Source: Tannerella sp.
GTDB taxonomy: Bacteria > Bacteroidota > Bacteroidia > Bacteroidales > Tannerellaceae
DNA: 20,242 nucleotides
Assembly (NCBI GenBank): GCA_031267485.1
Contig: JAIRYY010000160.1
Span: forward strand, 1 to 20,242
Direction of reading: 5' to 3'
The number at the start of each line of letters is the position of its first letter. Position 1 is the stretch's first letter. A program made the translations under genes and the position numbers. The notes below the pieces were generated by a model. The model was not told the DNA's origin. It ran no database searches and saw only the letters and a program-made list of their open reading frames with translations. Below are positions 15,395-20,242 of the stretch, one piece after another.

Positions 15395-16699
15395 ATGGCA
15401 TCATCCTATTGGCAGGAAGAACTGGAAACAATGGGCCGCGACGACTTGCAACGGTTGCAGCTGGAACGGTTGCGCAAGACGATATCCCAGGCGTCGAACT
15501 CATCTTATTACAAAAAAGTGTTTGAGGAAAACGGCATATCGGCGGAAAACATCAAATCGCTGAACGATTTGAGCAAACTGCCGTTCACGACAAAAGACAA
15601 CCTGAGAACCTGCTATCCGTATGGTTTCGCTGCTATTCCTCTGCAGAAATGCGTTCGCATCCACTCGTCGAGCGGCACGACGGGAAATCCCACCGTTGTG
15701 CTTCATTCGCAGAAAGACCTTGACCTGTGGTCGGAACAGGTGGCGCGCTGCATGTACATGGTCGGATTGCGCGATACGGATGTTTTCCAGAACACATCGG
15801 GCTATGGCATGTTTACCGGCGGACTTGGTTTTCAGTATGGCGCGGAAAGACTTGGCGCGCTGACGGTTCCGGCGGCGGCGGGAAATTCTAAACGCCAGAT
15901 AAAATTTATTATGGATTTCGGGACAACGGCGCTTCACATCATACCGAGCTACGCCACGCGCCTCGCCGAAGTCTTTCAGGAAATGAACATCAATCCGCGT
16001 ACGGATACCGGGCTGCGCGTTTTTTGCATGGGCGCCGAGCCTCACTCCGAAGAACAGCGCCTCCGCATCGAAAAACTCCTTGGCGTGAAAGCGTACAACT
16101 GTTTCGGCATGTCGGAGATGAACGGCCCCGGTGTGGCTTTCGAGTGTACGGAACAAAAGGGGCTTCATATATGGGAGGATTACGTGATAGCCGAAATCAT
16201 CGACCCGCAGACGCTGGAGCCTGTCCCCGACGGTGAACTCGGCGAACTGGTGCTGACCACCCTGCAGCGGGAAGCCATGCCGCTTATACGTTACCGCACG
16301 CACGACCTGACGCGTTTCATCCCCGGCGATTGTCCGTGCGGACGCACGCACCGCCGTATTGACCGTTTCAGAGGCCGCAGCGATGATATGATTATCCTGA
16401 AGGGCGTGAATATCTTCCCCGTACAGATTGAAAAAATCCTGATGAGTTTCCATGAACTTGGCGGCAATTATCTTATTACGGTCGAGACGGTGGGGAACAA
16501 TGACGAGATGCTCATCGAAGTGGAACTGAGCGACCTGTTTACCGACAATTACGCGATGCTCGAACGCCTGAGTAAAAAAATTGTGCGCCAGCTTAAGGAC
16601 GAGCTGCTTATAACGCCGCGCGTGAAGCTGCTGTCAAAAGGTTCGCTGCCGGTTTCGGAGGGCAAAGCCGTACGCGTGAAAGACCTTCGCAAATTCTGA
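15395..16699 (+). CDS. Phenylacetate-CoA ligase family enzyme
   Basis: A 434-residue acyl-adenylate-forming enzyme close in length and layout to PaaK. Motifs include the phosphate loop HSSSGTTGNPT (about 90-100), the adenine-side motif NCFGMSEMNGPG, LIRYRTHDLTRF, the hinge region RGRSDDMIILKGVNIFPVQIE, and the C-terminal lysine in SEGKAVRV expected to support adenylation. A cysteine pair, CPCGRTH, precedes the hinge. The family joins aryl acids such as phenylacetate to CoA at the cost of ATP. In Bacteroidales these genes are often beside an ACT-domain gene and indolepyruvate oxidoreductase genes; the ACT gene is here, but a symporter follows in place of the oxidoreductase. The actual acid (phenylacetate, indoleacetate or a branched acid) cannot be read from sequence. 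ATG 15395 follows a good -7 box. Confidence 0.9.
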   Translation: MASSYWQEELETMGRDDLQRLQLERLRKTISQASNSSYYKKVFEENGISAENIKSLNDLSKLPFTTKDNLRTCYPYGFAAIPLQKCVRIHSSSGTTGNPTVVLHSQKDLDLWSEQVARCMYMVGLRDTDVFQNTSGYGMFTGGLGFQYGAERLGALTVPAAAGNSKRQIKFIMDFGTTALHIIPSYATRLAEVFQEMNINPRTDTGLRVFCMGAEPHSEEQRLRIEKLLGVKAYNCFGMSEMNGPGVAFECTEQKGLHIWEDYVIAEIIDPQTLEPVPDGELGELVLTTLQREAMPLIRYRTHDLTRFIPGDCPCGRTHRRIDRFRGRSDDMIILKGVNIFPVQIEKILMSFHELGGNYLITVETVGNNDEMLIEVELSDLFTDNYAMLERLSKKIVRQLKDELLITPRVKLLSKGSLPVSEGKAVRVKDLRKF

Positions 16700-16736
16700 A
16701 CCGAATAGATTATTAACACCATAATGCCTGAATACG

Positions 16737-17162
16737 ATGACAGTACATCAAATATCTGTTTTTTTGGAGAATAAATACGGCAAACTGTGTGAGATTCTCG
16801 CACTGCTCGGCAACGAAAACATACACATCGTGGCCGCTACCGTTGCCGACACGTCGGAGTACGGAATACTGAGGCTTATCGTTACGGAGCCTGAAAAAGC
16901 GTATTCCATATTGAAGAACAACAATGTCAGCGCAAATCTGACCGATGTCCTGGCTATTGCCACGGATTCGGCAGCCGGCAGTTTTGCAAAAACATTCACC
17001 TGTTTCACGCAGGCGGGACTGAGTATCGAGTACATGTATTGCTTTTCCCTCAACGGGCGTTCGATACTCATACTCCGCACGAATAACCGCGAGATGGCGC
17101 GCGAGGTAATACGTCGCCACGAGCTTGATTACATCTGCGAAAACGACCTGATAAACCTGTGA
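16737..17162 (+). CDS. Tandem ACT-domain protein
   Basis: A 141-residue cytosolic protein made of two ACT folds (about 2-72 and 74-141). The first begins ISVFLENKYGKLCEILALLG, the usual strand-helix entry with its glycine (G15). The second is more degenerate (TCFTQAGLSIEYMYCFSLNG). ACT domains bind amino acids and related ligands and regulate enzymes. Proteins of this kind are regularly encoded next to phenylacetate-CoA ligase genes, and the ligase stop lies 37 bases upstream, so it probably senses an aromatic amino acid or its product. It contains no DNA-binding or catalytic domain. Start chosen from the fold; the ATG at 16723 is out of frame. Confidence 0.85.
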   Translation: MTVHQISVFLENKYGKLCEILALLGNENIHIVAATVADTSEYGILRLIVTEPEKAYSILKNNNVSANLTDVLAIATDSAAGSFAKTFTCFTQAGLSIEYMYCFSLNGRSILILRTNNREMAREVIRRHELDYICENDLINL

Positions 17163-17188
17163 CTTTTAATTCTTAATTCATAATAAGT

Positions 17189-17302
17189 ATGTTTGGAATA
17201 GATGACCCCGGTATATGGCTGGCTTACGTGCTGGCGCTGTTGTGTCTTGCGTTTTCGTTGTGGTATGGCGTTTCACGCTGGAATAAAAAAGATGAGGAAT
17301 AA
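17189..17302 (+). CDS. 37-residue symporter small accessory membrane protein
   Basis: A short gene encoding 37 residues that begins MFGIDDPGIWLAYVLALL and ends WNKKDEE. One membrane segment (about residues 9-27) is followed by a charged, basic-then-acidic tail. Its stop is 3 bases before the symporter start, and it lies 26 bases after the ACT gene. Tiny single-span proteins directly before sodium:solute symporter genes are known in bacteria as symporter small accessory proteins, and the start FGIDDPxIW with the WYGxxxWNKKDEE-like tail fits what I recall of them. A role in symporter assembly or stability is inferred from this linkage. It is below the length cutoff of many gene finders. Confidence 0.8.
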   Translation: MFGIDDPGIWLAYVLALLCLAFSLWYGVSRWNKKDEE

Positions 17303-17305
17303 AAT

Positions 17306-18859
17306 ATGGATACATTAGGATTGGGTATTATCGTTATTGTTTATATGTTTATCATCGCGTGGCTGGGATACCTCGGATATAAACGGACGAAAAATGCAAA
17401 TGATTATCTGCTTGGCGGACGCCGGACAAATCCCATTATCATGGCGCTCTCCTATGGCGCCACGTTCATTTCCGCTTCGGCCATTGTGGGCTTCGGCGGC
17501 GTGGCGGCTACCTTTGGCATGGGCATTCAGTGGCTCTGCCTGCTCAACATGTTTATGGGCGTGGTCGTGGCCTTTATATTTTTCGGGAAACCGACGAGGC
17601 GGCTGGGTGAGAAATACAACGCCAGCACGTTCCCGCAGTTTCTGGGGCTTCACTACGGTTCGCGCGGCATACAGGTTTTCATTGCCGCAATCGTTTTTAT
17701 CGGCATGCCGCTCTATACCGCCGTTGTCATGAAGGGCGGCGCCGTGTTCCTCGAACAGATGTTCCATATCGACTATCATATCGCCCTGCTTGTATTTACG
17801 CTTATCGTAGCGGCTTATGTCATTCCGGGCGGGATAAAAAGCGTGATGTATACGGATGCTTTTCAGGCGGTCATCATGTTTTTGAGCATGCTCTTCCTGC
17901 TGATATGGCTCTATCATGTCCTCGGCATGAATTTTACGGAGGCCAACAGTGCGCTGACGGATATGGAGGCATTGGTGCCCGAACGGTTCAAGGCTATCGG
18001 GCATCAGGGATGGACGCGCATGCCGGTCGCCGGTTCGTCGCAGTGGTACACCCTTGTCACTTCCCTCATACTGGGCGTCGGCATCGGCTGTCTGGCGCAG
18101 CCGCAGCTGGCGGTGCGTTTCATGATGGTCGAAAGTTCCAGGCAGCTGAACCGCGGAGTGCTTATCGGCTGCGTATTCATCATCATCACCGTAGGCGCCA
18201 TTTATCATGCCGGAGCATTGTCGAACCTGTTTTTCCTGAAAACAACCGGAAACGTCGCTGCCGACGCAATCAAGGACATGGACAAGATTATCCCGCTTTT
18301 CATCAACGAAGCGATGCCGAAATGGTTCAGCGCCTTTTTCATGCTTTGCATCATATCGGCGAGCATGTCGACGCTGAGTGCGCTGTTTCACACGATGGGT
18401 TCATCTTTCGGCTCGGATATCTTCCCGAAACTCGGCAGAAGCAAAAATCCCAATTCATCGATGGGCGTACGCATCGGGGTGCTCGCCTCCATCATCGTAA
18501 GCTATATCATCTGCTACACGCTGAGCGCCGGAATTATAGCGCGGGGAACGGCGCTGTTCATGGGCGTATGCGCGACAACGTTCCTGCCGGCTTATTTTTG
18601 CTCGCTCTACTGGAAGAAGGCGACGCGCCGGGGCGCTCTGGCAAGCCTTTTCACCGGATTCACCGTCAGCATGTTCTGCATGATGTTCCTCCACCGCGCC
18701 GAAGCCGCGCCTGTCGGCCTCTGCCGTTTGCTTACGGGCAAAGACGTTCTCATCGATGTTTTTCCCTGGTTTGCCATTGACCCGATTATTTTCTCGCTGC
18801 CGCTTTCGGTCATAGCAATCATAGCCGTCAGCCTGATGACGCAGCCCCGGAAAACATGA
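17306..18859 (+). CDS. Sodium:solute symporter family transporter
   Basis: A 517-residue polytopic inner-membrane protein of the SSS family (TC 2.A.21), with about 13 hydrophobic segments. Family marks include NDYLLGGRRTNP (about 32-43) after the first segment, GATFISASAIVGFGG in the second, and ISASMSTLSALFHTMGSSF in the segment that normally supplies the Ser/Thr ligands of the second sodium site. SSS carriers import sugars, amino acids, vitamins or carboxylates with sodium. The substrate is not decided by sequence, but the upstream acyl-CoA ligase and ACT protein favour a carboxylic acid. The small accessory gene ends 3 bases upstream. The ATG at 17306 is preceded by GATGAGGAATAAAAT, a modest ribosome-binding signal. 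Confidence 0.9.
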   Translation: MDTLGLGIIVIVYMFIIAWLGYLGYKRTKNANDYLLGGRRTNPIIMALSYGATFISASAIVGFGGVAATFGMGIQWLCLLNMFMGVVVAFIFFGKPTRRLGEKYNASTFPQFLGLHYGSRGIQVFIAAIVFIGMPLYTAVVMKGGAVFLEQMFHIDYHIALLVFTLIVAAYVIPGGIKSVMYTDAFQAVIMFLSMLFLLIWLYHVLGMNFTEANSALTDMEALVPERFKAIGHQGWTRMPVAGSSQWYTLVTSLILGVGIGCLAQPQLAVRFMMVESSRQLNRGVLIGCVFIIITVGAIYHAGALSNLFFLKTTGNVAADAIKDMDKIIPLFINEAMPKWFSAFFMLCIISASMSTLSALFHTMGSSFGSDIFPKLGRSKNPNSSMGVRIGVLASIIVSYIICYTLSAGIIARGTALFMGVCATTFLPAYFCSLYWKKATRRGALASLFTGFTVSMFCMMFLHRAEAAPVGLCRLLTGKDVLIDVFPWFAIDPIIFSLPLSVIAIIAVSLMTQPRKT

Positions 18860-18888
18860 TTTCGCGTTCCGGAAACTTTTCATTTGTC

Positions 18889-18895
18889 GGGGAGG
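18889..18895 (+). promoter_or_regulatory. Strong Shine-Dalgarno that decides the mltG start
   Basis: GGGGAGG lies 7 bases before the GTG at 18903 and only 1 base before the GTG at 18897. The spacing favours 18903. It is unusual here, since almost all other genes in the window lack a Shine-Dalgarno sequence. Confidence 0.7.
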
Positions 18896-18902
18896 TGTGG
18901 CT

Positions 18903-19940
18903 GTGAAACGAACGGCTAAAAGATTTCTATATGCGGGGTGCGTCATCGTGCTTGTCGCGCTTGTCGCCTGTGGCGCCCTCGCCTGTCATGTCCTGTATAT
19001 GCCCGCTTTTGCATCTTCCGAAACAAAATATGTATGTATCGGCGAAGACGGCGGGGATTTCGGCCGTTTGTGCAGGACGCTGCGCGATTCGGCCGGCTGC
19101 GAAAACATAAGGTTCTTTGAGATTCTTGCGAAATTGCGCAAATATCCCGAAAACATGAAGCCGGGACGCTACGCCGTCGAACCGGGAATGAGCTGCCACA
19201 CGCTGCTGAACAGGTTGAGGCGCGGCCAGCAGGCGCCCGTTCGCCTCACGTTCAACAGCCTGCGCCTCGTCAGCGACCTGGCGGACAGGATTGCCGGACA
19301 GCTCATGCTGGACAGCGACGAGCTGCTTATGTGTCTGAGCGACGAAGACCGTTGCGAATCGCTCGGATTCAACACGACAACCGTCAAAACGATGTTTATC
19401 CCCGACACATACGAAGTCTACTGGAACATATCCGCGGATAAACTGATGGAACGCCTGAAGCGCGAGTACGACGCGTTCTGGTCGGCAGACCGCCTCAAAA
19501 AAGCGGAAAGCATCCCCCTGACGCCCGTCCAGGTATCGATACTCGCCTCCATCGTGGAGGAAGAAACGGCCGCGCCGGACGAATACCCGATTGTAGCAGG
19601 GCTGTATATCAACCGCCTGATAAAAGGTATGCCGCTCCAGGCAGATCCCACGGTCAAATATGCGACAGGCGATTTTTCCCTGAAGCGTATCCTGAACAAA
19701 CACCTCAAGGTCGATTCCCCGTACAACACGTACCTGTATGACGGCCTCCCCCCCGGCCCCATACGCATCCCGTCCCAAAAAAGCATCGACGCCGTATTAA
19801 ACTACACCCGCCACAACTACCTGTACATGTGCGCCAAAGAAGATTTCTCCGGCCGCCACAATTTCGCAGTCACCCTGCGCGAACACAACCGAAACGCCGA
19901 CCGATACCGCGCCCAACTCAACCGGAGCGGAATAAGATAG
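18903..19940 (+). CDS. mltG: Endolytic peptidoglycan transglycosylase MltG
   Basis: A 345-residue inner-membrane enzyme (YceG family) that cuts nascent glycan strands in the periplasm. It has a basic N terminus and one membrane segment (about 8-30), a LysM-like region (GRYAVEPGMSCHTLLNRLRRG, about 88-108, read as two parts around the helix turn) and the catalytic domain. The catalytic glutamate is expected at E219 in ASIVEEETA, followed by FIPDTYEVYWN-type and QADPTVKYA motifs and the closing NFAVTLREHNRN. The usual LPPGPI motif is intact. Length is normal. I prefer GTG 18903 over GTG 18897 because GGGGAGG then sits at 7 bases. The gene follows the symporter by 43 bases and may share its transcript, although the function is unrelated. 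Confidence 0.93.
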   Translation: MKRTAKRFLYAGCVIVLVALVACGALACHVLYMPAFASSETKYVCIGEDGGDFGRLCRTLRDSAGCENIRFFEILAKLRKYPENMKPGRYAVEPGMSCHTLLNRLRRGQQAPVRLTFNSLRLVSDLADRIAGQLMLDSDELLMCLSDEDRCESLGFNTTTVKTMFIPDTYEVYWNISADKLMERLKREYDAFWSADRLKKAESIPLTPVQVSILASIVEEETAAPDEYPIVAGLYINRLIKGMPLQADPTVKYATGDFSLKRILNKHLKVDSPYNTYLYDGLPPGPIRIPSQKSIDAVLNYTRHNYLYMCAKEDFSGRHNFAVTLREHNRNADRYRAQLNRSGIR

Positions 19941-20142
19941 CGCCGCATCAACCGTCAACCGTCATTTTTTTTCGCCCCGATTGTAATCGCACTTTTTACC
20001 GCCTCTTCCGCGAACGCTACGGCATCAGCCCGACGGCAACCATGCGTAGCAATACGCAAAGACATATTTTATCAAAGCGTTTAACGCGGTTTCCGTACGG
20101 CAGGCCGAACATAAAACATCCCAGGCATTTCCGATATTTTTC
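19941..20142. other. Intergenic region between mltG and the last gene
   Basis: About 200 bases without a convincing gene. It includes AACCGTC twice in tandem followed by T8 (19954-19975), a peptide-like trace at 19979-20047 resembling the end of an AraC HTH, a short hairpin at 20043-20058 and GCGTTTAACGC at 20077-20087. No hairpin directly precedes the T8 run, so I do not call a terminator for mltG. Confidence 0.4.
20043..20058. other. Short hairpin with GCAA tetraloop
   Basis: TGCGTA (20043-20048) and TACGCA (20053-20058) pair perfectly around GCAA, a GNRA tetraloop, in the + strand RNA. No U-tract follows directly (AAGACATATTTT). It could be a terminator fragment, part of an RNA, or chance. 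Confidence 0.35.
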
Positions 20143-20173
20143 TTGTCATTTTTGAATATTTATCCTATCTTTG
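20143..20173 (+). promoter_or_regulatory. Near-consensus -33/-7 promoter for the last gene
   Basis: TTG at 20143-20145 and TATCTTTG at 20166-20173 are separated by 20 bases. The -7 box is perfect and the spacing is ideal for the Bacteroides consensus. The ATG at 20179 lies only 5 bases beyond the box, so the message would be nearly leaderless. Confidence 0.65.
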
Positions 20174-20178
20174 CCGTC

Positions 20179-20242
20179 ATGAAACAGACGTCGATAGAAA
20201 ATGTTTTTCGGATATGCTTTCATGCGGTTCCTGAATTAAGCA
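20179..20242 (+). CDS. Start of an unidentified gene cut by the window edge
   Basis: ATG at 20179 opens a frame that stays open to the window end (21 complete codons), beginning MKQTSIENVFRICFH. It lies behind the best promoter in the window. The fragment is too short to identify. The spacing SIENVFRIC...PELS loosely recalls N termini of Bacteroidota MurF, but I would not assign it. The true start could also be further downstream. Confidence 0.45.
   Translation, partial: MKQTSIENVFRICFHAVPELS

Noticed and set aside
15500..16453. 317-codon frame antisense to the CoA ligase
   Set aside because: Shadow of a strongly conserved adenylating enzyme, with no recognisable domain.
17315..18391. 358-codon open frame antisense to the symporter
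   Set aside because: It lies wholly within a well-supported gene, its product is rich in His, Arg and Gln with no domain, and it follows from the codon bias of the sense gene.
18847..18872. CCGGAA ... TTCCGG inverted repeat after the symporter as a terminator
   Set aside because: No U-tract follows and the 14-base loop is large, so I cannot support termination.
18927..19778. 283-codon frame antisense to mltG
   Set aside because: Shadow of mltG in GC-rich DNA, low-complexity product.
1..20242. CRISPR arrays, tRNA or rRNA genes, insertion sequences, phage genes
   Set aside because: I saw no spaced repeats, cloverleaf-like segments, transposase or integrase motifs, or terminal inverted repeats.

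Overview
The window reads as a chromosomal segment from a member of the order Bacteroidales (phylum Bacteroidota). The evidence is a complete aerotolerance (bat) operon of the Bacteroides type, a Bacteroidota-type GyrA, promoters that fit the TTTG / TAnnTTTG (-33/-7) consensus, and starts that mostly lack a Shine-Dalgarno sequence and sit behind A/T-rich leaders. Base composition and codon use look even throughout. I see no insertion sequence, integrase, phage gene, CRISPR array, tRNA or rRNA. This is core chromosome, not an island.

Region 1 (5-7218, + strand) is one tightly packed transcription unit: a membrane-anchored bat-associated protein, BatA and BatB (paired von Willebrand A proteins), BatC (TPR plus a Gln/Asp-rich tail), BatD (large exported protein with one membrane anchor), BatE (TPR, two membrane segments, SH3-like end) and a PAP2-type membrane phosphatase starting 3 bases after batE. 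The moxR and DUF58 genes that usually lead this operon would lie upstream of the window. Region 2 (about 7267-8935, + strand) holds a small helix-turn-helix protein with its own promoter and terminator, then a universal stress protein with an N-terminal DUF2007-like domain.

Region 3 (8948-15117, - strand) holds two units. The first is a Tat-exported aldo/keto reductase with two cysteine clusters, overlapping an exported DUF6599-like protein by ATGA. The second is gyrA followed by an exported TPR protein that ends at a strong terminator. A hairpin at 8895-8935 separates regions 2 and 3.

Region 4 (15395-19940, + strand) holds a phenylacetate-CoA ligase family enzyme, a tandem ACT-domain protein, a 37-residue membrane protein that is easily missed, a sodium:solute symporter and the endolytic transglycosylase MltG. 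The ligase, ACT protein, small protein and symporter look like an uptake, activation and sensing set for an aryl or branched carboxylic acid. The final 64 bases open a new gene behind a near-consensus promoter that lies almost on top of its ATG.

I did not find a clearly undescribed system. The best leads are the exported Fe-S aldo/keto reductase pair, the ligase/ACT/small protein/symporter set, the DUF2007-stress protein fusion, and an AraC-like peptide trace in the last intergenic stretch.
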